From the NCBI GenBank assembly GCA_905220665.1, contig CAJNAR010000156.1:1-64000 (forward strand): 64,000 bases of DNA. The letters are read 5' to 3'. Numbering within the stretch: the first letter of the stretch is position 1; each line of letters starts with the position of its first letter. A program made the position numbers and the translations under genes. The notes under the pieces are model-generated. The model was not told the DNA's origin and ran no database searches. It saw nothing but the letters and a program-made list of their open reading frames with translations. Positions 47,601-57,663 of this stretch are shown here, one piece after another. The DNA comes from Albugo candida (taxonomy: Eukaryota; Oomycota; Peronosporomycetes; Albuginales; Albuginaceae).

Positions 47601-48889
47601 TGGTTTATTATCGCACGCAATATCGAAAGCTCGTGCAGGCAGTCCGAGTGTTACAATGTCGCTATCGGTATCAGAAACATCGCGAGTGTCAGCGATGCAG
47701 CAAAGAGAAAACTCTGCAGTTTCAGGATAGTTATATCGCGTCTTCCGAGAGTTCAATGGAGTCGTTTTTACTGTCAAATGACGTGGAAGGGGAAGAGACC
47801 TCACCTCTCCGTGCCTCCGATTTCCTCGAGAATAGCTCTGACCGTATCAGTACGATCGCGAAAATGGACACAAATGGTCGGAAAAGCATTCGTCCTCTGC
47901 GCACATCGCGACTTACTCGAACGTTTAGCGATCAACCACAAGAAATCATGGAATTGAGTCAAATTTCGACGAAATCATCGCATTTATCTGATACAGTTCT
48001 CCGTACAACTCGTTCGTCCCGTGCTGTTGCGTTACCTCGACTCGATATCGTACAACAGGCTCAATGGATAAACGACGACGATCGTTTTGGATGTCATATT
48101 TGCAATAAGCGATTCAGTGTGTTTCGACGCAAACATCATTGTCGAGCGTGTGGGGAAGTCATTTGCGGTACTTGCTCGTTATATCATCGCATTCAAAATC
48201 GTTCGACGCGAATTTGCGTCTCGTGTGTCGCTTTCCACTCGTTAGATAGCCCAACTGCATCCGTATTACGTCCAAATAGCAATTCAAACGGTCTAGCATC
48301 CAGTGCGTCACAAAGTCCATTCGAAGTGAGCGATCCGTCTTCCGATGGTCTTTGGATCAATCCGTGGCCAGAACCTCCATACCCCGACAATGAGTCGGAG
48401 CGTTTGGTTGTTTTACGTGAGCTCAACATTCGCGATTTGGCTCTTTCGGGAAAATTCAATATGTATTGTGAGGTAGCTGCCAAAACAATGAAATGTCCGA
48501 TTGCGTATGTGAGCATCGTGGAAGAAACTGAACAGATCTTAGTCGCCAATATTGGAATGGCGCATTCTGTGCTTCCGCGAGAAATGTCATTTTGTGCGCA
48601 TACTATTTGTCAAGCGAGTGTTTTGGTAGTGTTAGACACACGATCTGATACGCGTTTTCGTGAAAATCCAATGGTCAAAGGCGAGAAAGGAACTGTGAAA
48701 ATTCGATATTATGCGGGAGCAACGATTTTCTCAGTCGATGGGCACGCGCTCGGTACAGTGGCGGTGTTTGATACAAAACCTCGTCGTGAAGTAGATCAAG
48801 ATCACATTGGGATGCTTCAGCATCTAAGTTTTCTAGCGAGTGAGAAAATGATGCAAAGTACGATTTTGGACAATGGACAAGTGCTCTGA
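44672..48889 (+). CDS. myosin heavy chain with FYVE and GAF tail domains
   Basis: A single exon of 1,405 residues. The N-terminus (1-90) is SH3-like. The motor domain covers ~100-905: P-loop GESGSGKTE at ~224, switch I NNSSRFGKF at ~317, switch II ILDIFGFE at ~560 and actin-binding NPHYVRCLKPN at ~769. Loop 1 (about 245-295) has a long Ser/Thr-rich insert. IQ motifs lie at ~923-1010 and would bind calmodulin-like light chains. A FYVE finger lies at ~1132-1187, with an intact WINDD start, RRKHHCRACG and a TRICVSC end, so PI3P binding is expected. A GAF domain lies at ~1246-1400. The layout suggests a motor on endosomal membranes with a small-molecule or dimerisation sensor. Tail FYVE domains on myosins are typical of oomycetes. 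Confidence 0.93.
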   Translation: MLKVGVMVEVNVATNKSESISSEKHECDWAPAVVIDRYMSPIDTNGAILVIEMESTLEIKEFLVPEDPLQWIPELRPYSDPNGHRRQNENDTAEQVEDLTNLKELDSFSILATLESRFSQKKIYTNTGSILLAINPFQGMPSLYHSSQMTHYLAHFEALNTSPAVPMDNPAYRASDSPASPTRLSTNGSKILPPHIYQVAGEAFRAMRNPLTGRPTNQSILVSGESGSGKTESTKFLMEYLARAGDPQNRLSTVSNRSSALSTASTASATTNSQSSTSSKNNSAPSYSLSIAAKVLQTNILLESFGNARTLRNDNSSRFGKFIKLHFTQHGKLIGASIQTYLLEKVRLVSQTAQERNYHIFYEMMLGASEDERKRWRLSPCLTASLTQKEKEAEAFAAFRYLNQSGCVERRDAVQERKMYKKVIAAMSDIGFTSDEIQGTFDLLAALLHIGNLTFAHEDVGTMDASSTTDLSPQSVQSRDSAAFLLSVDANQLEKALSARKIRAGSDFVSVKLSAEQANNARDAFTKSLYSRLFDWLVWKMNAFFKADTVEKSHSSTRYIGILDIFGFEVFPQNSFEQLCINFANETLQQQFNEYVFKMEQKEYEAQGADWKYVEYSDNQEVLNLISQRPTGILPLIDEECLMPKGNDTTLASKLYRELDTHPRFLASRTQKAKGMFVVAHYAGDVEYSTSGFLDKNKDLLHQEAVDLFLNVPREGNFVRLLCEFGNSFPRAKSSPRSRASVSKQRGASVCWQFKEQLSDLLETLRQTNPHYVRCLKPNDSCSPELYDRDRVLHQLKCNGVMEAVRVARAGFPVRILHEEFLARYFSLRFDKKRRTQANADTRGLSANSLVIATVRDLLQDVWVLMSKSLPAPNNSDEFASMCLAMGMQMGISKTFLKKKAYEQLEALRLQSIRKHMIVVYSSIVCNHARRRFLRLRRAIIVLQSVYRLRKYQAQTRAHKRSVINAHAVKMQSFVRMVYYRTQYRKLVQAVRVLQCRYRYQKHRECQRCSKEKTLQFQDSYIASSESSMESFLLSNDVEGEETSPLRASDFLENSSDRISTIAKMDTNGRKSIRPLRTSRLTRTFSDQPQEIMELSQISTKSSHLSDTVLRTTRSSRAVALPRLDIVQQAQWINDDDRFGCHICNKRFSVFRRKHHCRACGEVICGTCSLYHRIQNRSTRICVSCVAFHSLDSPTASVLRPNSNSNGLASSASQSPFEVSDPSSDGLWINPWPEPPYPDNESERLVVLRELNIRDLALSGKFNMYCEVAAKTMKCPIAYVSIVEETEQILVANIGMAHSVLPREMSFCAHTICQASVLVVLDTRSDTRFRENPMVKGEKGTVKIRYYAGATIFSVDGHALGTVAVFDTKPRREVDQDHIGMLQHLSFLASEKMMQSTILDNGQVL

Positions 48890-48953
48890 TTACAAAATAC
48901 CAATAGTTTTTCTAATATAAAATCCAATCAAAACGTAACTTACGCATCAAATT

Positions 48954-50213
48954 ATGCGGAAAATATATCTGCGACTTTTATCGATAGTTGTGAGCGCAGT
49001 GCTATTCCATGTGCTTTTGTATCAGTTTAATTGGGTCAAAACTCCTTTGAAATACGTGTCTTCGCCGTCACTTTTCGATAAACGACCCATTCAGCAGCCA
49101 CTCGAGACGTACCCCAACGACATTCCCAATTTGTATGAATGCGATATCGCCGTATTACGATACCGATGCGATTTGGATGAGCAATTGGGCTGTCGAGCGT
49201 ACCCTCAACTCTTCCCTTCCGGCGATATTTTCAACAATTGGTCACCGTATCGTCCTGAATCCATCCCAATCAAAACGTACTCGAGTATTTGTCGATTTAA
49301 CATCTCATCGCCGGTACGAATGACTGCTTTCTCACAAATCCACGCAACACTTTATTCGTTAGTATGAGTTTCGCTTAGCCAAAATGTTTCGCAACATGCA
49401 GGTACCTTTTGTTGTGTACGGAGTGCCCGAGCTCGAAGGAGTTGTTGGAAAATGGACTGATGAGGTACGTTGCTGGTTCCATTGCGTGAGAGAGCTCATT
49501 TTCCGTTAAAGTATCTCGCGGATCGGATGCGGTCGGTGGCGTTGGATGTTCATATCACCAAAGACGCACATTACATGCACTATGACACAAAAGTCGCCAA
49601 AAATAAAGCTCACGCGCGGCCGTACGCTCGTGTTAAATGGACGTATTTGGAATTCCAAAACGCGATAAGAAATGCATCCCAACGCGTATTTTATTACATG
49701 ACGCTACATAACGCGTTACTACGGAAAAAACTGTATTTCATTCCGCGAGATTTGACATTTTTCACCGATGAAAATCTTTATGGCGATTTCTTCGTGCCGG
49801 ATCGTGGGAATGCAAATCTCACGTGTCGATTCGGAATGCAGGGGAATATCGTGCAAGGTCACGTGGACAGCGGCATGAATATGATTGCGATGGTGCGTGG
49901 TCGTAAGCGCTATGTGCTTGCTCCGCCAAGTGTGTGTTCTTGCTTGGGGTTGGCTACTTCCGGTGGACACGCGCGTCATACGCTCATCGACTGGGGAAAC
50001 TTGGATCGTACTTCAGAGATTGGTCGTCTTGCGTCTGAATGCCCAGCGACGGAAATTGTCGTGTCGGCTGGTGACGTACTATACATCCCGCCATTATGGT
50101 ATCATCACATCGTTTCGCTTGATGAGAGCATTCAGTGTAATGATCGATCGGGTCGAGCGGCTCGGCAGTTGGAATTCGCATTCATTGCCAAATGTTTGCA
50201 CCTCAATGAATAA
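48954..50213 (+). CDS. membrane-anchored JmjC/cupin-8 hydroxylase
   Basis: A three-exon model: 48954-49361, 49402-49464, 49512-50213, with introns of only 40 and 47 nt, 390 residues. A single N-terminal hydrophobic segment (about 8-25, LLSIVVSAVLFHVLLYQF) suggests a type II membrane protein facing the ER or Golgi lumen. The catalytic part is a JmjC/cupin-8 fold: VPFVVYGVPE then GKWTDEYL, and the iron-binding H-x-D in QGHVDSGMN. A GRKRYVLAPP strand follows, and the distal His lies in YIPPLWYHHIV. Such Fe(II)/2-oxoglutarate enzymes hydroxylate proteins or act as lysine demethylases; a luminal location favours protein hydroxylation. The substrate is unknown. Its stop is 2 bp from that of the convergent kinase gene. 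Confidence 0.8.
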
Positions 50214-50215
50214 AG

Positions 50216-52462
50216 TCATGCAATTCGCCCGTGTGATGTTCTCGGTCGAATATCGTCAAATTCCAAAGCTCTTTCCAGCGAATTCATTGAAAATGGATGA
50301 AAACGATCGATATCTTCCTTCATGAGGTCTAAAATCGCTTGTTTGGTGAGCCTCGTGTCGGGAATATCGAATGAGAAATTCATGCTGGTGGTTTCTATTT
50401 GCTCTGACACGTCGTAAAAAGTTGCCAAGTACGGATGATGAAGCGCTTCCAGCACAGAAATACGCTTTGCAGGATTGAATTGCAGCATTTGCTCAATCAA
50501 ATCGATTGCCAAGTCGCTTGTTTTCGGTCCAAGAATTTGCCTCCATTTAATGGATCGTGCAATTGGCAAATTGGTCAGAAAGCGCAAAGCTTTGCGATTA
50601 CGAACAAACTCAGTATCTTGTTGTTTCGGCGTTCCCAATACTTTGATGATAAGTTCGAGTTGATGGATGTAATCGTCGCCCGGGAATAATGGCTGTCGCA
50701 GAATCATTTCAGCAAAGATGCACCCGACGGCCCAAATGTCAACCGCTTCGGTGTACTGAACACAATTGAGCATGATTTCTGGCGCACGATACCATCTTGT
50801 GACAACATATTCGGTCAATTCCTGTGCAAAATTACTATCTTCGCCGTCAACACCGCCACGTGCGAGCCCAAAATCGCATATTTTGAGATCACAATTGGAA
50901 TTTAATAATACATTGCTGGGTTTCATATCGCGATGAAGGACGCCTGCAGAGTGGATATGGTATAGGGCACAAAGCATTTGATACAAGAAATATTTCACAT
51001 GATCGTCGGTCATTGGTTGCGAGGAATAAATGACCTGATGCAAATCTGTTTCCATCAGTTCGGTGATGAGATATATCTCATGAATTTCGATGTGAGGTGG
51101 TGGAGGGCCTAGATCGAGTAATTTTGTGATATTTTTGTGGTTAAAATGGCGTAACAACCGGATTTCTCGTACAATTCGCTTTGCATCCACAAGATCGTCA
51201 AATACATTGGCGATTTTCTTGATTGCGACATTAGTATTGGTTTTTGTATCGAGAGCTGCGATCACGTGACCATAGGCTCCAGTCCCGATCGCCTTGATTG
51301 GTTCATAACGAGTGTCCAAAGTGTACGATTGGCCATTTATCTCCTGCGTGTGGGTTGTATTTTTTTGCATGATAGAGTGATATGCGAGATCGCCTTTGAT
51401 TCGATGTCCGAGTCTCTGAGTGAATCGATGATGCCAATTGGCAATAGCCCAATCTTCTTTCTGCGTACGTGTCTTTTGGCAGTCGATGGAGGAGGGGGAA
51501 CACTTAGTCTCGAGCTCTTGATCGTGCACAAAGCTACTCTCGGTCTCGAGCTGGTTATCGATAAAAGCCTCTGAGGCTGAGGCCTTTCGAGCTTCCTCAC
51601 ATTTGCCCCTGTGCTCCTTCCGAACCAAATCGACTTTGCGACTGGGTGTGCGTTGATCCTGGGCCCTGAGTTTCCCAATGGCATTCCAAAGTGCCTCGAG
51701 CCAAGCTGAGTAAGTCCCAGCATCCGGAGCCGATAAATGGAGCGAGTGCTTTGTTTCCTCATTATGGTCATTTTGTGTGTAATACACTATTTTAAAACCA
51801 AAAAGTTGAGAGGTGTCTTTTATTGGGTAGATGGCAGCTTTTGAGGATAAAATGTAGGTGCGTGGACGAGTGTTGATGTCTGCTTCATATTGACTTAAGA
51901 CAATAGTGCGTTTTGTATCGTTAAAATGTGTTGTGATTTCTTCGAAAAGAACAAAATCGTAAACCTGTATAGTAACAAAGCGTTAGGTTATGGCTCAGGT
52001 TGATATGATGATAAATACTACCGCTGTCACAGAGTCCAAAAGTGAAACTTGACGCAGTCGCCCGCTGATCAGTTTTGATTTAGTTGAAATATCATTGCAC
52101 TCATTGTTTCGTTGAATACGTTGCTCTTGTTCTATACTCTGGAATTGTTGTGGCGCGCAAGCTTTCTGTTTGTTGTTAGAAAACCATCGAGCGTTAGAAT
52201 ACTGTTTGTAATCTTTTCGTTTATCCTGTGCATCAGAATGAGTATGCTGGTTGGTTTGAGTATCAAACGACTTTGTAACGCTCTGATGCATTTCAGAACA
52301 CTTTTCGCTTGTATTCCAGCTTTTTCGCTTGGAGAAAATCTTTGCGAGGATAGATTTTGCAATCGTAGGTTGACCGTGACTTGGTTGCGAATCGTGCTGC
52401 GCCGTCGGGCGAAAAAATGAACGCTTCGTGCCTATTGGTACCGAGTCTTGCTGCATGACCAT
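50216..52462 (-). CDS. PH-domain MAP kinase (ERK-type, TEY)
   Basis: A two-exon model: exon 1 52022-52462, exon 2 50216-51964, with a 57-nt intron containing CCTAACG, giving 729 residues. Residues ~1-130 are polar and disordered. Residues ~135-245 form a pleckstrin-homology domain spanning the intron, from ISGRLRQVSLL to the final helix YSAWLEALWNAIG with its conserved Trp. Residues ~367-665 are a MAP kinase: GTGAYG, VAIKK, LHRDMKPSNVLL, CDFGLARG and activation loop TEYVVTRWYRAPE. The TEY motif marks the ERK-type subgroup, activated by a MAP2K through Thr and Tyr phosphorylation. The PH domain could bring the kinase to phosphoinositide membranes. The frame runs through the PH-kinase linker without a stop. 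Confidence 0.85.
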
Positions 52463-52852
52463 TGAGAAAGTCGAAGAAGCGTCGGAGTGTTTCTCCCTCA
52501 GAATTTGTAACCACTGAGGTTAGAAGCTATAAACATCAATTATACATACTACCTTCTTTATTCTTTTTTTCCATCTACAAAATTAGATTTCAAGAAAAAT
52601 GCAATAATAAAAGTCCCTGTCTTATTAAACATCAACATGGTTGCCGCACTCTCGATCGGTGCCTTTAGCTTTGGTAACTCATTTATGTTAATGTAAATGC
52701 TACGGCAGTCGAGTATACGAATTCAAAGCGGTATTCGAATTTCAGTACCACGTGAGACTGTCTCCTAGAAAACGAGGTGGATACCGCATTCTTTGCATTA
52801 AACAGAATGCTATACACAGTATACGCCTCATTCATCACTGCTCCTGGTCGTC
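52463..52852. other. intergenic region
   Basis: No gene is supported. This should contain the promoter of the minus-strand PH-kinase gene and the terminator of the next minus-strand gene. Confidence 0.4.
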
Positions 52853-54079
52853 TCAATAAATGCGCTTACGAGATTGCGCACGTTCACGTGCAATGACATT
52901 GCGCCTCACATTATTTAGGAGATGCCAGATGCAGCGCGCGGAGAGGACAACTGTATCAGCTCGCTGTAAATCCTGGTTACTCAGCAATCCAATACTCGTC
53001 GTGACTTCGGTCACGCGTTTTGGGAAAAAGCATTTCCATATATCTTTAATATTTACAAGAAACGGCTCTAATGTGAATAATTTTTGCTGGCTGAGAAGTT
53101 GGAAAGCCAGCACGAGATTAATCTTCTTCTGGCCCAATGTGCTTGGAAACTGGAACGAACCGTGCAGTGTCATTTTAACTCCTTTTGTAGACAGATTGTT
53201 TGAATGAGTAATGTCGATTTGCTGCATTTTTTCCATCCCAGCAAAGCGTCTGAGCACTGTTGCCGCCAGTTCGCATAACAACACACCATCACTAAAGTAA
53301 ATGGCATCTTTTATCCAAGAGATGTCCATTTCTTTCAAATTTATTGCGGTGCGTAATTTCATAGACTGAAGCCATCGGCACGTTTTCATTGCAAGTTTGT
53401 CGATGTGAGATGCGTGTTTCATTCCAATAATTGCGGTTTTTGTATAGTTTTCTCTATGAGAAGTACTGCGCTCGTACTCATTGTTCTCATTGAGGTGTTT
53501 GATGTGCTCAACCGCGTTATTTGTATACGTCGTGCTATTTGTCACACAATCCTCAAGAATGTGTGGTTTTTGTAATTTGCAACATTTTAATGGCGATGCA
53601 AGCAATCCCGGTTGTATCTCTGATTGTTGGTGCGCAGGCAGCGCCTTCTGATTGATTGAATACTGTACGCGTGCCCCCTCCACCGATGCAGCTATTAGAT
53701 GAGGATATTGTAGCCACAAGCGCTGGACTATTCTCAAGACCGCGACGATAGTGTCTTCATGACCTTTGGAAAAGCGTGATGCACAAGCAGCGTTTTTTAA
53801 TACGGAAAGCGCTTCCGAATCTATACTCAGCTGACGCGCAAGTTGATTGAGAGCGCTCTGTATTCTTTCGATTGCAACGACATCTGACGGTACACCTTCT
53901 GGCAAATCATATTGTAGAATTTGATTTTCCGAAGAAATAGCTTGCACAATCTGTTGTAAAACGTCTCCAAATCTCAAATCGTATAAATTCTCTACCAAAA
54001 GACAGTTGGGAAACGGTAATGTATTGATCCAATGAACATATTTTCGAGATGGCGCACCGTATAGTGGCATAGCTTCCAT
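52853..54079 (-). CDS. calponin-homology-like domain protein
   Basis: A single-exon gene of 408 residues from an ATG. The N-terminus (about 13-110) reads like a divergent calponin-homology domain: YVHWINTLPFPN, then LYDLRFGDVLQQIV. A second, CH-like segment lies at ~225-345: CRWLQSMKL, then YFSDGVLLCELAATVLRR and KINLVLAFQLL. Together these resemble a tandem or split CH pair, which usually binds actin or microtubules. The middle (about 140-215) is low in order. The C-terminus is basic. I cannot name an orthologue, so a cytoskeletal role is inferred from the fold only. Confidence 0.55.
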   Translation of the reverse strand: MEAMPLYGAPSRKYVHWINTLPFPNCLLVENLYDLRFGDVLQQIVQAISSENQILQYDLPEGVPSDVVAIERIQSALNQLARQLSIDSEALSVLKNAACASRFSKGHEDTIVAVLRIVQRLWLQYPHLIAASVEGARVQYSINQKALPAHQQSEIQPGLLASPLKCCKLQKPHILEDCVTNSTTYTNNAVEHIKHLNENNEYERSTSHRENYTKTAIIGMKHASHIDKLAMKTCRWLQSMKLRTAINLKEMDISWIKDAIYFSDGVLLCELAATVLRRFAGMEKMQQIDITHSNNLSTKGVKMTLHGSFQFPSTLGQKKINLVLAFQLLSQQKLFTLEPFLVNIKDIWKCFFPKRVTEVTTSIGLLSNQDLQRADTVVLSARCIWHLLNNVRRNVIARERAQSRKRIY

Positions 54080-54462
54080 CGCATCAAATCACCTGACTTG
54101 GCTGGATCTAAAACGAGTGACCGTTTATTTGTAAACGATTGCCGAAGTGAGAGGCTTAGTGACGTATACCAATCGACGTAGTGCATATATATATATATAA
54201 CAGCTAGAACGACGTTTTAATCAGATGGTCATGCAACTGTCATTCGGACCGAGTCGTGGTAGAATAGCTCAGCTGCCCAACTATGTACTGTATGATAAGT
54301 GGGTTCACTACTACGCTTTCAAACCAAACCACCATAGAATACACGTGTTATCACTTCTATAATTCACTTGTTTCCCCGGCTTGAAAGCTGGCACGTATTG
54401 TAAAAAGGTATAAGCCACACATAACGGAATTGCTTTTACCTTGTCATTTATCATAAACAATC
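54080..54462. other. divergent intergenic region with (TA)n tract
   Basis: A short TA dinucleotide tract lies at about 54185-54199. The sequence just before the plus-strand ATG at 54463 contains TTGTCATTTATC, somewhat like the pyrimidine-rich oomycete initiator (TCATT core), but this is weak evidence. No coding sequence is seen. Confidence 0.35.
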
Positions 54463-56010
54463 ATGGATTTTTCTCCTCAATCCATGGGAATTAGCGACTC
54501 ACAAGTGCAACAATATGAGGATATATTCAAAATTCTTATTTCCGACGCACTCGATGAATTCTCAAAGCATGAGCGAGATGGAGAAGGCTCACGGTATTCG
54601 AGTTGCACAAATTGGGAAACGGTTGGTCAAACCGCCTTCTTGCGCTCCGTGCGGCAATCAGACTCCCATCGTCCGGGCGTCGACAGAAGTTGTTTATTCG
54701 GACAAGTACGAGGCGAATGTCAGAGCCTAATGGATTTTTTTTACACAGATACTTGCGATTCTTTATATAAACTGCAGCAGATTCTTCAGTACCGTGTGCA
54801 TGACGCCAGAGTCTTGACTACGATCAAATCACACAAACAAGGAGGACAACATATGGAACTATTGTATTTCGGGGTCAAATACATTTGCAGCCAACCATTA
54901 AGCTCGTTGTCGAGTAGAAATCAGTGCTTTTTGGAGTATATTGGGTACACTAGAGACAGCCAGAATCGCCGCATTGGGTATGTGGCAGTGATTCCATTTC
55001 GCCTTCCGTCTCTCCCTTCGCTCAAAATCCCTTCTAATGTCAAGAAGATGAGGTGTCGAAACGTATACTTGTTCCGGGAAAATTACGTTGAAAATCAAGA
55101 AATGTGTGACATTTTTGGTGTCGGGTCCTTTGATTTGGGGTACAGTGCCAAAGAATCAATCGCATATTTCCGTAAAAGGTTGGACTTGTTTCATAATATC
55201 TCAATGTTGATCGAGTGTAAACAACTCTCCCAATTACTAATACTGGATAGAAAGCTATGGGTTCCAAATAATCGACGTCAGAGTTGTGTTGTCTGTTACA
55301 GAGTGTTTGGTCCAACACGTCATCGACACCATTGTCGTACATGTGGAGAAGTTGTGTGTAGCAGATGTCTCCTCGATCGCGTTCTTCCTTGCAAGCAAAA
55401 ACAGGCTTCGATGGTCAAATTGAAATTCTGCAAGATTTGCATCACAAAAGTTCGTCTCCATAGATCCGCACAGAATTTAATTGTACCGGAACCCAACGCT
55501 TTACAGAGCCGAATCGACTTGAATGCATACTCATCGACCGCCAATTCACCAAAAGCTAGTGATTCATTGGCATCCGCTTCGATTCGGCATCGATCGCGTT
55601 GCTCCATGCAAGATCAACAGCCTTTGCACATTATGCACAATTCCAAGCCCATCTCAAGACCACGACGCTTTTCAAATGCAGCCACAGTAACAGTATATGA
55701 AGACAGAGAATCCATAGACGTCACTCCTCACATCTATCTCCACACGTCAAACATTCAACCCTATACGTCAGATCCAGCATCAGACTCCGATGGATATTCG
55801 AGCCGTGGGAGTTCCATTTCAAGTGAAGAAAGTTATATGGCAGATATAGTTGTTATAGACACAGACGACATGAGACGCATTCCGATTCCAGAGCCACGAA
55901 TGAGTTCCTATAATGATTCCTCAGCCAATGCATTTGTATCGATCGATCAATCCTTACAGGAACAGCAAGCGCTTTTAAAGCAAATGGCACTTTGCGCAAG
56001 TCGATCGTAA
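54463..56010 (+). CDS. START-like FYVE-finger protein, copy 1
   Basis: A single exon of 515 residues. Residues ~10-245 have the layout of the START-like lipid-binding domains common in oomycete FYVE proteins, for example LMDFFYTDTCDSLYKLQQIL, RNQCFLEYIGYTRDS and RIGYVAVIPFRLP. Residues ~265-332 are a FYVE finger: CVVCYRVFG, RHRHHCRTCGEVVCSRC and a closing CKIC. The basic R-x-R-HHCR core needed for PI3P binding is intact. The N-terminal WxxD element is not evident (WVPNN instead). The C-terminal ~180 residues are Ser-rich and disordered. It is likely a soluble endosomal lipid-sensing protein. It heads a tandem group of three related genes. Confidence 0.85.
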   Translation: MDFSPQSMGISDSQVQQYEDIFKILISDALDEFSKHERDGEGSRYSSCTNWETVGQTAFLRSVRQSDSHRPGVDRSCLFGQVRGECQSLMDFFYTDTCDSLYKLQQILQYRVHDARVLTTIKSHKQGGQHMELLYFGVKYICSQPLSSLSSRNQCFLEYIGYTRDSQNRRIGYVAVIPFRLPSLPSLKIPSNVKKMRCRNVYLFRENYVENQEMCDIFGVGSFDLGYSAKESIAYFRKRLDLFHNISMLIECKQLSQLLILDRKLWVPNNRRQSCVVCYRVFGPTRHRHHCRTCGEVVCSRCLLDRVLPCKQKQASMVKLKFCKICITKVRLHRSAQNLIVPEPNALQSRIDLNAYSSTANSPKASDSLASASIRHRSRCSMQDQQPLHIMHNSKPISRPRRFSNAATVTVYEDRESIDVTPHIYLHTSNIQPYTSDPASDSDGYSSRGSSISSEESYMADIVVIDTDDMRRIPIPEPRMSSYNDSSANAFVSIDQSLQEQQALLKQMALCASRS

Positions 56011-56143
56011 GCACGAAAGCACCGTAGCTGACCCATATTCAGCGCGGGTAGAAACATTGTGATAAAGGTGACGACTAAGGTGCCGACTCCGGAGATTTGA
56101 GTGATACGACCGTTAAACGTTTCTTTACATCATTTCAAATTGC

Positions 56144-57109
56144 ATGTATCGAAGGACAATCGACGGGAAGACTGATACATTTGAAGTCCCAGAAGTCTGC
56201 GTATCGGAGGTTAAATTAGATGAGTATAAATCGTACGCACGTAAATTAATAAAACATGCGCTCCTGGAATATGCGAAACTTGAATCCAAAGACGAAATGT
56301 ATCGGATTCCACCGTGGGAAGTGGTAGCGTTCACAAATTCCCTCAAAGCGTTGAAACGCACCTCTCATCTACGGGCTTGTCCAAAGTATATGTGCGATAT
56401 CCACTCTTGTCGTATAATGGGTACGATAGCAGGTCATCCCACCCAGATCGCGGATTTTCTAACATGTACTTCACCCGATGCGTTTTATGACACGACACAA
56501 ATACTTTTTGATGGGTCCGTTGTCGTAGCCACGGTGCTGTACTCCAACAAAACATCAGAAAAGGAAAAGATTCCACGTTATTCGTTGGCGATCAAATATC
56601 GAATTCACGAGTATCGAGCTAGTCGAGGATTATCAACGTATTACGATGAACTTTATGTGCAGTATTCTGTCATCAGACGCGATCTAAGTGGACGAAAGAT
56701 CATTGTGAATGTAACCTTTCCAATCGATCTACCGGAAATCAAAACAATGCGAAAAAAGTATAAAACGGCCAGACGTCGCGCCCAGTGCGTCTCAATTTTT
56801 CGAGAAGGGAGTCAAAAGCCAAATACTACCCATCTCTTTATTATTTGTGACGAATATCGGATCCAATCATCAAGTCGGACAAATCAAGGCTATCGTAAAA
56901 TTGACTGTACAACAAGCATGAAAGAAGATTGGAAGTTCACTTTAGGTGTGATGGAAACGATGGCAAAACGTATAAAATTTAGCAAGTCGCACACGTATCG
57001 TCTTTTTTTGAAAGAGCGACGGATACGTGAGCGACAAACACAGCGATGTGATATTTTGAGGTTTCAATTCCAATGCGCGACTCCGTCGTACCGTTTTCGT
57101 GTATGGTAA
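56144..57109 (+). CDS. START-like protein without FYVE finger, copy 2
   Basis: A single exon of 321 residues from an ATG, 133 bp after the previous gene. It resembles the START-like part of its neighbours: ITIAGHP-type IMGTIAGHPTQIADFL, SPDAFYDTTQIL, then RYSLAIKYRIHEY and RKIIVNVTFPIDLPEI. It ends after a basic helix-rich tail with no zinc-binding cysteine pattern. The FYVE finger has therefore been lost, or never joined. The protein may still bind lipid, but membrane recruitment through PI3P is not expected. No frameshift hides a FYVE finger in the following 500 bp. Confidence 0.75.
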   Translation: MYRRTIDGKTDTFEVPEVCVSEVKLDEYKSYARKLIKHALLEYAKLESKDEMYRIPPWEVVAFTNSLKALKRTSHLRACPKYMCDIHSCRIMGTIAGHPTQIADFLTCTSPDAFYDTTQILFDGSVVVATVLYSNKTSEKEKIPRYSLAIKYRIHEYRASRGLSTYYDELYVQYSVIRRDLSGRKIIVNVTFPIDLPEIKTMRKKYKTARRRAQCVSIFREGSQKPNTTHLFIICDEYRIQSSSRTNQGYRKIDCTTSMKEDWKFTLGVMETMAKRIKFSKSHTYRLFLKERRIRERQTQRCDILRFQFQCATPSYRFRVW

Positions 57110-57663
57110 GTAGTTATGTAGATGAATGTTTTCGAACCGAATTTTAATTTGTAGATCGAGATAACACGAAAACTGATATATTTTAGCCAATGAACATAAT
57201 AAACACAGATCTAATCGTGCAATTTGCAAAAATCGATAATAAACTGGGTTTACTAGTTTGTCGAGAAATATTTGCGTTGACACAGCGGGTTTACAACTTT
57301 TGACAGCTAATTGAGTCGGATCAACATTTCCCTCAGGCAAAGACTCAACATTAAAATAGCTTGCGTCGTCGTAATGCGAATTTCCATAACTTTTTTGCCT
57401 GTACGAAAGTCGAATAACTACGAGTCATGAAACAATTGTTACACATTCGTACTGACTAAGCGCTACGAATAATAGATCAACGTGTCCAGAGAAATATAGT
57501 CAGCATCGTCATTCCTGATCAAAAAATCATTCCCAAGTGTAAATATTATTTTTAACAGTCCAGCAGTCGCTAGCTCCAAAGATCCACGGTGACACAAAAA
57601 ACTTCCAAGTGGTACATCAAGAATGCGCCAACCGAATCATAATGTGGAGGGTAGGGTTTTCAC
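57110..57663. other. intergenic region
   Basis: 554 bp with no coding support on plus. A minus frame (56942-57340) overlaps the preceding gene and looks like its shadow. I see no FYVE-finger remnant here. Confidence 0.45.
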
